8,939 bases of DNA from JAZSQT01 sp045538075 (GCA_045538075.1 JAZSQT010000101.1:1-8939); one strand, 5' to 3'; numbered from the stretch's first letter, positions 1 to 6,911 are shown. Notes: generated by a model not told the origin, from the letters alone. Numbers and translations: made by a program.

Positions 1-1175
1 ATGAAATTGAAAAAATAAAGAAAGAAACTAATGCTAAATTTATTTTTAATAAAGAAGAAATAAATTCATTAGATATTTCAGAAATAAAAAACTATAAATA
101 TAAGAATACTTTTTACAATTTTAATCCAGAAAATATTTCAGATATACTTTTTACTACTGGCACAACTGGAAATCCAGTTGGAATAGTTCATACTCATATA
201 AGCCATTATGCTACAGCAGAAAACATACTAAGTTGCATTAATATGGATAAAGATAATGTTTCATTAATCACTGCACCTCTTAATCATTCCTATGCATTAA
301 GAAGATTTTATGCAAATATGGTAAATGGTAGCACTGTAGTTATATCTGAAAAAATTTTTCCTCTTGATACATTCTTTCAACTTATTGAAAACCATAACAT
401 TAAATCTATTGCAATGAATCCGTCTGCATTTTCTATATTATTAAAATTTTTATCTGAAGACAAAATTAAAATTATGCAACAAATTGACTATATTGAATTA
501 GGTGGCTCTGTTGCAAATTACAATGAAATAAACGATTTTATTAAAATATTACCAAAAACTAAAATTTATAATATTTATGGTTCTACAGAAGCAGGCACTA
601 TGACTGGCTATGAAATTACATCTAATTTAGACAAAAATAATTCTATAGGAACGCCAAATATTAACTCTAATATTTTGATACTTGATAAAAATTTTAAGGA
701 AATAGAAGGATATGGCATAGAAAATCAAGGTTTTTTAGCTATTGAAAGTCCAATTATTATGAAAGGATACTTAAATAATGATGAACTAACATCTCAAGTA
801 TTAAAAAATGGAAGGTATATAACTAAAGATATTGTATATAGAGATGATGAAAATTTTTATTATTTTCTTGGACGTCAATCAGATATTATTTCTATAGGAG
901 GAATAAAGGTAGCACCAGAAGAAATAGAAAATGTTGCAAAACTTTATACTGGTGTTGTTGATTGTGGTTGTGTTGGAAAACAAGATAAAATAGCTGGCAA
1001 TATTCCTATTTTATTTTTAAAAGTTAATAATGAATTTGTTAGTCAAGATTTTTCAAATCATCTAAAAAACAACCTTGAATTATATAAATTTCCTAAAGAA
1101 ATTCGTATCATTGATAATATACCACGCACTTTTAATGGAAAAATAATTAGAAATAAACTTAAAGAATTGTTATAA
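1..1175 (+). CDS. AMP-forming acyl-CoA synthetase (ANL superfamily), 5'-truncated by window edge
   Basis: This is the C-terminal 390 residues of an adenylate-forming enzyme, which activates a carboxylate with ATP to an acyl-AMP and then loads CoA. The frame is open from position 3 with no start codon, so the N-terminus lies outside the window; the Met at 243 is internal because the ATP-binding loop lies upstream of it. Visible core motifs are the P-loop TTGTTGNPVG (153-182), YGSTEAG (576-596), the hinge region GRQSDIISIGGIKVAPEEIE (870-929) and the C-terminal PRTFNGKIIR, whose catalytic Lys is at 1140-1142. All key motifs are intact, so the enzyme should be active. About 140 residues separate the P-loop and YGSTEAG, which is normal for the family. 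It does not look like a PaaK-type phenylacetate-CoA ligase. The substrate (fatty, aryl or other acid) cannot be read from the sequence. The next gene is fur, 79 nt downstream. Confidence 0.9.
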   Translation, partial: EIEKIKKETNAKFIFNKEEINSLDISEIKNYKYKNTFYNFNPENISDILFTTGTTGNPVGIVHTHISHYATAENILSCINMDKDNVSLITAPLNHSYALRRFYANMVNGSTVVISEKIFPLDTFFQLIENHNIKSIAMNPSAFSILLKFLSEDKIKIMQQIDYIELGGSVANYNEINDFIKILPKTKIYNIYGSTEAGTMTGYEITSNLDKNNSIGTPNINSNILILDKNFKEIEGYGIENQGFLAIESPIIMKGYLNNDELTSQVLKNGRYITKDIVYRDDENFYYFLGRQSDIISIGGIKVAPEEIENVAKLYTGVVDCGCVGKQDKIAGNIPILFLKVNNEFVSQDFSNHLKNNLELYKFPKEIRIIDNIPRTFNGKIIRNKLKELL

Positions 1176-1176
1176 T
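1171..1176 (+). promoter_or_regulatory. Possible -10 element (TATAAT) for fur
   Basis: A perfect TATAAT overlaps the stop codon of the ligase gene. The best upstream -35 match (TTAGAA, 1147-1152, 18 bp away) is poor, matching TTGACA at three of six positions. If used, transcription would begin near 1183, leaving a leader of about 70 nt that carries the palindrome at 1225-1243. In DNA this AT-rich such hexamers are common, so this is only a suggestion. Confidence 0.25.
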
Positions 1177-1224
1177 TACGAATAAAAATATCTTTACCTA
1201 TATTCTCTTTTAGGTTAATGTTAG

Positions 1225-1243
1225 ATTGTATATTTATTACAAT
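1225..1243. promoter_or_regulatory. Candidate Fur-family operator upstream of fur (ATTGTA-N7-TACAAT)
   Basis: A 19-bp inverted repeat with perfect 6-bp arms, ATTGTA and TACAAT, separated by TATTTAT. It ends 11 bp before the fur start codon and one base before the GAGG ribosome-binding site (1245-1248). The length matches a classical 19-bp Fur box, and the layout can be read as 6-6-1-6 hexamers. Fur genes are commonly autoregulated, so binding here could block transcription or initiation. The same half-site recurs at 4022-4036. Operator function is inferred from symmetry and position, not from a match to the E. coli consensus. Confidence 0.45.
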
Positions 1244-1254
1244 AGAGGTATAAA

Positions 1255-1701
1255 ATGGAAGAAAATACACAAACAGATAAAATTGAACAATTTTTTACAG
1301 AATTTCTTGCTACAAAAAAATTACGCCTTACCTCTCAAAGAAGAATTATTTTTTATGAACTTATGACTAGAAAAACTCATATAGATATTGATGAATTATA
1401 TTTAAAAATGAAAAGTATTGATAAAAATATAGGTTTAGCAACTATCTATCGCACGTTAAAGCTACTTACGGAAGCAGGGATTATTCGTGAAGTCAAGTTT
1501 GGTAACGAAAAGCCAATTTATGAAGCTATAATTGGAAGAACTCATCACGATCACCTTATTTGCTCTAAGTGTGGCGAAAATATTGAGTTTACTGATAATT
1601 CTCTTGAAGAGATGCAAATTGAAATAGCAAAACGATATAATTATCAATTAACAGACCATTCAATGTATTTAATAGGAATTTGTCAAAAATGTAATAATTA
1701 A
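1255..1701 (+). CDS. fur: Ferric uptake regulator, Fur family
   Basis: This encodes a 148-residue cytoplasmic metal-responsive DNA-binding repressor of normal Fur length. The N-terminal winged helix includes LTSQRRIIFYEL (about 25-36) and the recognition-helix region LATIYRTLKLL (about 61-71). The C-terminal dimerisation domain has the metal motif HHDHLIC (H97, H98, H100) and two CxxC pairs, C103/C106 and C143/C146, typical of a structural zinc site. The stretch TDHSMYLIGIC resembles the end of true Fur (TNHSLYLYGHC in E. coli), so Fur is preferred over PerR or Zur, although paralogues cannot be fully separated by eye. The start is set by GAGG at 1245-1248, six bases before ATG. A palindrome lies directly upstream and an intrinsic terminator directly downstream, so fur may form its own transcript. 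It sits immediately before the iron-sulfur enzyme genes iorAB. Confidence 0.93.
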   Translation: MEENTQTDKIEQFFTEFLATKKLRLTSQRRIIFYELMTRKTHIDIDELYLKMKSIDKNIGLATIYRTLKLLTEAGIIREVKFGNEKPIYEAIIGRTHHDHLICSKCGENIEFTDNSLEEMQIEIAKRYNYQLTDHSMYLIGICQKCNN

Positions 1702-1727
1702 TATTGCAAAAAAGCTGTAAAATAAGT

Positions 1728-1761
1728 AAAAAACCGTAAGAATAAAACTTACGGTTTTTTT
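1728..1761 (+). terminator. Intrinsic terminator after fur
   Basis: ACCGTAAG pairs with CTTACGGT across a 7-nt loop (AATAAAA), and the flanking A-run and T-run can extend the stem to 13 bp. Seven T's follow from 1755. It ends only 18 nt before the iorA start codon, so it separates fur from iorA or could act as an attenuator in an iorA leader. Confidence 0.88.
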
Positions 1762-1779
1762 ATTATTTAAGGATTTATT

Positions 1780-3507
1780 ATGAGTAAAGAGTTTTATCTT
1801 GGTAATGAACTTATTGCAAATGCGTTAAAATCTATGGGAGTATCATCATTTTATTCATATCCTGGTTCGCCTATTAGCGAAATTTTACCATATCTTAAAG
1901 ATATATCTAAAGAATGTTATACTCAGTGGTCTATTAACGAAAAAGTTGCTTTTGAACTTTCAGCAGCAGCTGCAATATCTGGAAACATTTCTGCTTGTGC
2001 TATGAAGCAAGTTGGATTAAATGTAGCTTCAGATTCTCTTTTTTCTATTGCATATACTGGAATAAATGGTGCTTTAGTTATAATTTCTGCCGATGATACG
2101 GGGCCATATAGCTCTCAAACAGAACAAGATAGTAGGCTTTACGCATACGCAGCAAAAATTCCAGTTTTAGACCCATCATCAGCAAAAGATTTATATTATT
2201 TAACTAAAAAGGCCGTTGAAATTTCTAAAAAATATAAAATTCCTATTATGATACGTCCAACTATGAGAATTTGTCATAGCAGACAAACTTTTGAAATAGA
2301 AAATATTGAAACGTGTGTCAAAAAACGTTTTTTTGTAAAAGATATAAACAGATGGGCTGCAACACCAAAATATAGAGCAGAACTTCATAAAGAATTAATT
2401 AAAAAATTAGATAATATTGCTACAGATTTTTATGATGACTTTAATTTTAATGTAAAAAATAAATACGTTGTTGTTGCAAGTGGTTATCCAGCATCTGTTT
2501 TTCAAGATATTCAAGATATGTATGATAATATTGATTTTATAAAAATTGATATGCCGCACCCTATTAGCCAAAATTTAATAGAAAGAATAGAAAACTCTTA
2601 CGAAAAAATATTAATTTTAGAAGAAAGTATGCCACTTCTTGAGAATACTTTTAATAATAGAAAAAAAGTTTTTGGCAAAAATACTGGTAATACTAACTTC
2701 TCTGGCGAATTTACGATTGATACTTGTATTGAGATTTTGAATAATTTCTTAGGACTTAATAACAATAAAGAGATAAAAAATTTAAAAGTAAATAACACTA
2801 AGCCTTATTTATGTGTAGGCTGTGGTCATAGAAGTGCATTTTTTGCAATAAAACAAGCTACTGCTTCTGCAATATTTCCAAGTGATATAGGTTGTTATAC
2901 TTTAGGTGTAAATATGAAAGCAGTTGATACATGTATTTGTATGGGTGCATCAATTTCTTTTGCTGAAAGTTTAAAGAGAGAAAATCCACAAAAAACTGTA
3001 GTATGCACTATTGGAGATTCTACTTTTTTCCATAGTGGTTTAACACCATTGTTAAATGCAAAAATAAATAATGCACCTATTGTTGTTGCCATTCTTGATA
3101 ATAAAACGACTGCTATGACTGGTTTTCAACCAGTAGCCCATCAACTATCTGATATCAAAATAGAAAATATATGCAAAAGTTTTAATATTGATTTTATTGA
3201 GGTAGCAGACCCATACGATATTAACAAATCAATAGAAATAGTAAAAAATGCAGTTAATTATGCAGAAAATAATAATACTCCTGCAGTAATTATTTTTCGT
3301 AAAGAATGTGTTACTGAAAGTAAGTTGCATTTAGGAAAAATTCCATTTGTTGATAAAGGTTGTTCAAATTGTGGTATGTGTTACGAAGTATTACAATGCC
3401 CTGCAATTACCTACAATGGAGAAACTGTTGAAATTGATAAAGATAGCTGTAACGGTTGTATGAGTTGTGTTCAAGTATGCCCTACTAATATTTTAAAGGA
3501 GATTTAG
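1780..3507 (+). CDS. iorA: Indolepyruvate:ferredoxin oxidoreductase, alpha subunit
   Basis: IorA is the catalytic subunit that oxidatively decarboxylates aryl-2-oxoacids (indolepyruvate, phenylpyruvate) to aryl-acetyl-CoA, using thiamine diphosphate and passing electrons to ferredoxin. The 575-residue protein has an N-terminal pyrimidine-binding domain with YPGSP (27-31) and the expected catalytic Glu in NEKVAFE (E54). A thiamine-binding domain follows, with CVGCGHR (from C345), GDSTFFHSGL (from 412) and LDNKTTAMTG. The C-terminus is a two-cluster ferredoxin domain: C528-x2-C-x2-C-x5-C540-P and C557-x2-C-x2-C-x3-C567-P, so two [4Fe-4S] clusters are expected. It is slightly short for the family (commonly about 600 residues or more), with the middle region the likely site of compaction. 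AAGGA at 1769-1773 lies six bases before ATG. The iorB start follows the stop by 2 nt, indicating co-translation. No convincing promoter of its own was found. Confidence 0.95.
   Translation: MSKEFYLGNELIANALKSMGVSSFYSYPGSPISEILPYLKDISKECYTQWSINEKVAFELSAAAAISGNISACAMKQVGLNVASDSLFSIAYTGINGALVIISADDTGPYSSQTEQDSRLYAYAAKIPVLDPSSAKDLYYLTKKAVEISKKYKIPIMIRPTMRICHSRQTFEIENIETCVKKRFFVKDINRWAATPKYRAELHKELIKKLDNIATDFYDDFNFNVKNKYVVVASGYPASVFQDIQDMYDNIDFIKIDMPHPISQNLIERIENSYEKILILEESMPLLENTFNNRKKVFGKNTGNTNFSGEFTIDTCIEILNNFLGLNNNKEIKNLKVNNTKPYLCVGCGHRSAFFAIKQATASAIFPSDIGCYTLGVNMKAVDTCICMGASISFAESLKRENPQKTVVCTIGDSTFFHSGLTPLLNAKINNAPIVVAILDNKTTAMTGFQPVAHQLSDIKIENICKSFNIDFIEVADPYDINKSIEIVKNAVNYAENNNTPAVIIFRKECVTESKLHLGKIPFVDKGCSNCGMCYEVLQCPAITYNGETVEIDKDSCNGCMSCVQVCPTNILKEI
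3495..3501 (+). promoter_or_regulatory. Strong ribosome-binding site for iorB inside the iorA 3' end
   Basis: AAAGGAG lies within the last codons of iorA, eight bases before the iorB ATG at 3510. This fixes the iorB start and points to translational coupling of the two subunits. Confidence 0.8.
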
Positions 3508-3509
3508 TA

Positions 3510-4007
3510 ATGCGTATTGTTGTATGTGGTAAAGGTGGGCAAGGAGTTATGACATTAAATTATACTATTGGTTATCTTGCTTCAAAGTTAGGATATAACG
3601 CATTATCAAGCGAAAATCATGGATTATCAGTAAGAGGAGGAAGCATTAATTCGTTTTTAAATATAAACAATAGTCATTCTTCATCTATTGCAAGTGGCAC
3701 TGCCGATTTAATTTTATCTACTGATTACTCAGAAATTATAAATAATATCCATTATTTATCTGAAAATGGCATAATTATTACGAATGGAGTTGAAAATATA
3801 GATAAAATATCATCAGAAATTTATATAATAGATGCAAAAAATATTGCTTATAATAAATTTGGCAATTATTTTTACGCAAATTCTATTCTATTAGGCAAAA
3901 TGATACATAAATTTAAAAATATATTTAAGATTGATAACTCTATTAATATATTGAAAAACTATGAAAAAATAAACTATAAAGCATTATTATACGGGATAAA
4001 TTTATAA
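3510..4007 (+). CDS. iorB: Indolepyruvate:ferredoxin oxidoreductase, beta subunit
   Basis: IorB is the partner subunit of IorA and corresponds to the gamma domain of pyruvate:ferredoxin oxidoreductases. It helps form the CoA-handling and dimer interface of the cytoplasmic enzyme. The family signature is clear: GKGGQGV at residues 7-13 and SENHGLSVRGGSI at about 34-46, matching the usual E-x-HG-x-x-x-RGGS pattern. At 165 residues it is shorter than typical members (about 190-200), but both ends look natural, with the family-like ending KALLYGINL, so it is probably compact rather than truncated. It is separated from iorA by 2 nt and has a strong AAAGGAG site. No hairpin terminator follows. The 81-nt gap to the next gene contains a perfect palindrome instead. 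Confidence 0.92.
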   Translation: MRIVVCGKGGQGVMTLNYTIGYLASKLGYNALSSENHGLSVRGGSINSFLNINNSHSSSIASGTADLILSTDYSEIINNIHYLSENGIIITNGVENIDKISSEIYIIDAKNIAYNKFGNYFYANSILLGKMIHKFKNIFKIDNSINILKNYEKINYKALLYGINL

Positions 4008-4008
4008 T
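4003..4008 (+). promoter_or_regulatory. Possible -10 element (TATAAT) for the cyclophilin pair
   Basis: A perfect TATAAT overlaps the iorB stop codon. Transcription would start near 4015, placing the palindrome at 4022-4036 just downstream, where a bound repressor could block it. No good -35 element is seen, and AT-rich background makes chance matches likely. Confidence 0.25.
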
Positions 4009-4021
4009 ATTTAATATTTAC

Positions 4022-4036
4022 TATTGTAATACAATA
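4022..4036. promoter_or_regulatory. Perfect 7-1-7 palindrome, candidate Fur/PerR-family operator
   Basis: TATTGTA-A-TACAATA is an uninterrupted 15-bp inverted repeat with the 7-1-7 geometry known for Fur and PerR boxes. A third copy of the half-site, ATTGTA, lies at 4043-4048. The arms match those of the 19-bp repeat upstream of fur. It sits 52 bp before the exported cyclophilin's start codon. Which regulator binds, if any, is inference. Confidence 0.45.
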
Positions 4037-4088
4037 AAAGTAATTGTATCCTTTTTTATTAAAATTATTCAATTTTTTGGAGTTAAAA

Positions 4089-4652
4089 ATGAAAAGAATT
4101 TTATTGACATTTATAGCATTGCTACTTTTTTCTAATGTTGCTATTGCTGCACCAGTTAAGGTGCTTATGGAAACAAGTGCTGGAAATATTGAGCTTGAAT
4201 TATACCAAGATAAAGCACCTAAAACTGTTGAAAACTTTTTAAAATACGTAAATAGTGGTTTTTATAATGGCACAATTTTTCATCGTGTTATTAAAGATTT
4301 TATGATTCAAGGTGGTGGTTTTACTCAAGACATGAATCAAAAACCAACTAACGCACCTATTGCAAATGAAGCGTATAATGGTTTAAAAAATGATAGAGGC
4401 ACTATTGCTATGGCAAGAACTAATGACCCTCATTCAGCTACAAGCCAGTTTTTTATCAACCATAAAGACAACTCTTTTTTAAATTATAAAGCTCAAACTA
4501 CTGCTGGTTGGGGATACGCTGTATTTGGAAAAGTTACTAAAGGTATGGACGTAGTTGATAAAATTGCTAATGTAAAAACTGGTAACAAAGGTTTTCATCA
4601 AGATGTTCCAGTAGAAAATATAATTATTAAAAGTATAAAAGTTATTAAATAA
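4089..4652 (+). CDS. ppiA: Exported peptidyl-prolyl cis-trans isomerase (cyclophilin)
   Basis: A 187-residue cyclophilin that accelerates proline isomerisation in folding proteins, probably in the periplasm. Residues 1-20 form a Sec signal peptide (MKR, a hydrophobic core, then AIA before APVK), with cleavage likely after A20. Catalytic residues are present: R66, F71 and Q74 in FHRVIKDFMIQGG, and Q120 and F122 in ATSQFFIN. The position matching human CypA Trp121 is Phe (NSFLNY), as in E. coli cyclophilins, which are weakly cyclosporin-sensitive. The start is ATG 4089, with GGAG at 4079-4082 six bases upstream. An in-frame TTG at 4044 would add 15 residues ahead of the signal peptide and has no ribosome-binding site. 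It is followed after 15 nt by a cytoplasmic paralogue, so the two are probably co-transcribed. The ppiA symbol is by analogy of location. Confidence 0.93.
   Translation: MKRILLTFIALLLFSNVAIAAPVKVLMETSAGNIELELYQDKAPKTVENFLKYVNSGFYNGTIFHRVIKDFMIQGGGFTQDMNQKPTNAPIANEAYNGLKNDRGTIAMARTNDPHSATSQFFINHKDNSFLNYKAQTTAGWGYAVFGKVTKGMDVVDKIANVKTGNKGFHQDVPVENIIIKSIKVIK
4284..4315 (+). repeat. Duplicated cyclophilin block, copy 1 (copy 2 at 4824-4855)
   Basis: These 32 bases are identical to 4824-4855. They encode the active-site strand RVIKDFMIQGG in both cyclophilin genes. A second identical block, 4398-4422 versus 4938-4962 (25 bases), keeps the same 540-bp offset. They are remnants of gene duplication held by selection or by gene conversion. 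Confidence 0.85.
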
Positions 4653-4667
4653 TTAAAGGGTTTGATA

Positions 4668-5192
4668 ATGTCTAAAAATAAAAAGTCAAATATTATAGAA
4701 ATTACTATTGAAACTAATATGGGTAATATTAATCTTGAATTATATCCAGACAAAGCCCCTATTACTGTTGAAAATTTTATAAATTATATTGATAATAACT
4801 TTTTTGATGGTTTAATTTTTCACCGTGTTATTAAAGATTTTATGATTCAAGGTGGAGGATTTAATGAAGATTTTGAACATATTGAAGGTAATGCTCCAAT
4901 AGAGATAGAATCAAATAATGGCTTATCTAATGAACGTGGCACTATTGCTATGGCAAGAACTATGGATCCAAATTCTGCAACTAGTCAATTTTTTATTAAT
5001 TTAGTAGATAATGAATTTTTAGACTTTAGAGATGAAACTATTGACGGATATGGTTATGCAGTTTTTGGAAAAGTTACTGGTGGAATGGAAGTAGTTGATG
5101 AAATTGGTCAGATACCTACTTCTTTTGGTGGTCCATTTGATAGTGATGTGCCAAAAACTTTAGTTCAAATTAAAACAATTACTAAAAAATAA
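4668..5192 (+). CDS. ppiB: Cytoplasmic peptidyl-prolyl cis-trans isomerase (cyclophilin)
   Basis: A 174-residue cyclophilin without a signal peptide; its N-terminus (MSKNKKSN) is hydrophilic, so it should act in the cytoplasm. The active-site residues are R53, F58 and Q61 in FHRVIKDFMIQGG, and Q107 and F109 in ATSQFFIN. The position of human Trp121 is again Phe (NEFLDF). ATG 4668 is preferred, because AAAGGG at 4655-4660 lies seven bases upstream; a TTG six bases earlier is only one base from that site. It is closely related to the preceding exported cyclophilin: the shared core aligns at a constant 540-bp offset without indels, including identical 32-nt and 25-nt blocks. This indicates a tandem duplication followed by a change of compartment. 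An intrinsic terminator follows at once. Confidence 0.93.
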   Translation: MSKNKKSNIIEITIETNMGNINLELYPDKAPITVENFINYIDNNFFDGLIFHRVIKDFMIQGGGFNEDFEHIEGNAPIEIESNNGLSNERGTIAMARTMDPNSATSQFFINLVDNEFLDFRDETIDGYGYAVFGKVTGGMEVVDEIGQIPTSFGGPFDSDVPKTLVQIKTITKK

Positions 5193-5197
5193 TTTAA

Positions 5198-5223
5198 AAG
5201 CCTCATATGAGGCTTATTTTTTT
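5198..5223. terminator. Bidirectional-looking intrinsic terminator between ppiB and ygiQ
   Basis: AAGCCTC and GAGGCTT form a 7-bp stem around an ATAT loop (5198-5215). A T-run (5217-5223) follows on the + strand. On the - strand the stem is followed by TTTAAATTATTTTTT, so it can serve both convergent genes. The hairpin's right arm overlaps the ygiQ stop codon (5214-5216). Confidence 0.85.
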
Positions 5224-6911
5224 CTATTTTTATGATATTTTTTTACTAAAAGTATATTTTTTTGAATTTCTTTACCTTTTATAGATTTTTCACAAAAAAC
5301 TTTATTTAAATTTTCATCTAAACCAGTATAATATGCACAAGTTGACCAAGTAGAAGGTGTTGGTGTAAAAATTTGCACTTGTTCTGGTAATGCTGAAAGA
5401 TATTTTTCTGCAAATAATTTGCTATTTTCCATTGATTTATTGGTGCTTCCTGGGTGAGCTGCCATAAAATAACAAGTAACAAATTGGTTTTTACCAGCTT
5501 TTTTAGAATATTCTTTATATTTTTTTATAAAATCTATCATTGATAAATTATCTGGCTTTTTCATCTGTTCTAATGTAGTTTTATCATCACTTTCTGGAGC
5601 AAGTTTTAATTGTCCTGATACATGATTATAGGCAATAGTTTTTATATATTCTTCGCCGTAATTTTTATCAGCATAAACAATATCACATCTAATACCACTT
5701 GAAGCAAAAACTTTTTTTACTCCCTTGATTTTTGAGGCTTTATTAAGCAAATCTATTAATGGTTTATGACTTAAATTCATTGATGAGCATACTTTTGGAT
5801 ATGAGCAATATTTATGAGTGCAAGCTCCTTTTTTTATCATTTTTAAGCATTCTGATTTATACATATTTCCAGTAGGCCCACCAATATCAGAAATTATACC
5901 ATTAAAATCTTTAGATTTAGTCATATTTTCTATCTCTTTTAAAATAGAATTTTCACTTCTTGATACTACTTTTCTGCCTTGATGAACTGTTATTGCACAA
6001 AAAGAACAACTACCATAACAACCAATGTGGCTAATAATAGAGTTTTTAATAGTTGCTACAGCCCTTACTTCACCAATTTGAGCTGGGTGAGACTTTCTCT
6101 CATAATCAAGGCAATTAACTTCGTCAAGAATATTAGAATCAATAATTGGTGGTTCATTTTGTATCAAATATCTATCACCAACCTTTTGAGCAAGTTTTTT
6201 TCCAGTTACAACATCAAAATTATTATAAAAAGTTTTAAACATTTTATGAAATAATAATTTATCATTGGAAACTTCTTCATAGCTTGGAAGTTCAATAATA
6301 TTATCTGGTAAATCTTTAGAAATATAACATATACCACGAATATTTTTGTAATTTTCATTATTTTTTAAAGCATTCGCTAATTCTAAAGCTGAAGTTTCTG
6401 CCATGCCATAACAAATAATATCTGCTTTACTATCAAAAAGAATACTTCGCCTTATTTTATCTGTTTTAAAGTCGTAATGGGCTACTCGGCGTAAACTTGC
6501 CTCTATACCACCTAAAACAATAGGCACAGTATTTTTATAATATCTTCTAATCAAACCAGTATAGACAATTGTTGCTCTATCTGGTCGCCTATTGTTAATT
6601 CCACCAGCTGTAAAATCACAATTTTTACGAGGTTTACCTAATGGAGTATAATTTGCAACAAGAGAATCTACACAACCACCTGTTACGCCCCAAAAAAGTT
6701 TCGGTTCGCCAAATCTACAAATATCTTTTGGACTATTAATATCTGGTTGAGGAATAATTGCTACTTTAAAGCCTTTTGACGAAAGATATTTTCCAATAAC
6801 TGCTTCACCAGAAAAAGGAGAATCAATATATGCGTCTCCAGAAACAATTATAATATCTGCTTGTTTCCAGCCTAAGTTATCCATTTCTTTTTTTGTAATA
6901 GGTAAAAACAA
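5214..6911 (-). CDS. ygiQ: YgiQ-family radical SAM protein
   Basis: This 565-residue member of the YgiQ (UPF0313) radical S-adenosylmethionine family has no established reaction. The N-terminal part (FLPITKKEMDNLGW, then DIIIVSGDAYID) matches the conserved family opening and resembles a B12-binding-like fold. The cluster motif GCYGSCSFC (C298, C302, C305; CX3CX2C) is intact. A second conserved cysteine set, C364-x4-C369-x5-C375, lies downstream. The C-terminal family motif TPTPSTWSTCAYYTG is present. The E. coli protein is about 740 residues; this one lacks the long C-terminal tail. The start is taken as TTG 6911-6909, six bases after AAGGAG (6918-6923 on the + strand). An upstream in-frame ATG at 7004 would add 31 non-conserved residues and overlap the divergent ygjP gene. 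It shares a short intergenic region with ygjP and a terminator with ppiB. Confidence 0.92.
   Translation of the reverse strand: MFLPITKKEMDNLGWKQADIIIVSGDAYIDSPFSGEAVIGKYLSSKGFKVAIIPQPDINSPKDICRFGEPKLFWGVTGGCVDSLVANYTPLGKPRKNCDFTAGGINNRRPDRATIVYTGLIRRYYKNTVPIVLGGIEASLRRVAHYDFKTDKIRRSILFDSKADIICYGMAETSALELANALKNNENYKNIRGICYISKDLPDNIIELPSYEEVSNDKLLFHKMFKTFYNNFDVVTGKKLAQKVGDRYLIQNEPPIIDSNILDEVNCLDYERKSHPAQIGEVRAVATIKNSIISHIGCYGSCSFCAITVHQGRKVVSRSENSILKEIENMTKSKDFNGIISDIGGPTGNMYKSECLKMIKKGACTHKYCSYPKVCSSMNLSHKPLIDLLNKASKIKGVKKVFASSGIRCDIVYADKNYGEEYIKTIAYNHVSGQLKLAPESDDKTTLEQMKKPDNLSMIDFIKKYKEYSKKAGKNQFVTCYFMAAHPGSTNKSMENSKLFAEKYLSALPEQVQIFTPTPSTWSTCAYYTGLDENLNKVFCEKSIKGKEIQKNILLVKKYHKNRKK

Noticed and set aside
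1195..1250. Possible leader RNA structure in the fur 5' region (TACCT pairing with AGGTA)
   Set aside because: Only 5-bp complementarity is present, with no conserved riboswitch features. This is expected by chance in such a short AT-rich leader.
1058..1270. Open frame on the - strand across the ligase 3' end and the fur leader
   Set aside because: It is antisense to the conserved NGKxxR motif of the ligase and to the fur start, and no coding features are visible.
4044..4088. N-terminal extension of the exported cyclophilin from a TTG at 4044
   Set aside because: It places 15 residues before a complete signal peptide, overlaps the palindrome-associated half-site and lacks a ribosome-binding site. 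ATG 4089 has GGAG six bases upstream.
5979..6254. Open frame on the + strand inside ygiQ
   Set aside because: It lies opposite the radical SAM core of a clear gene, has low-complexity Asn/Thr/Ile composition and no family resemblance. It is an antisense shadow.
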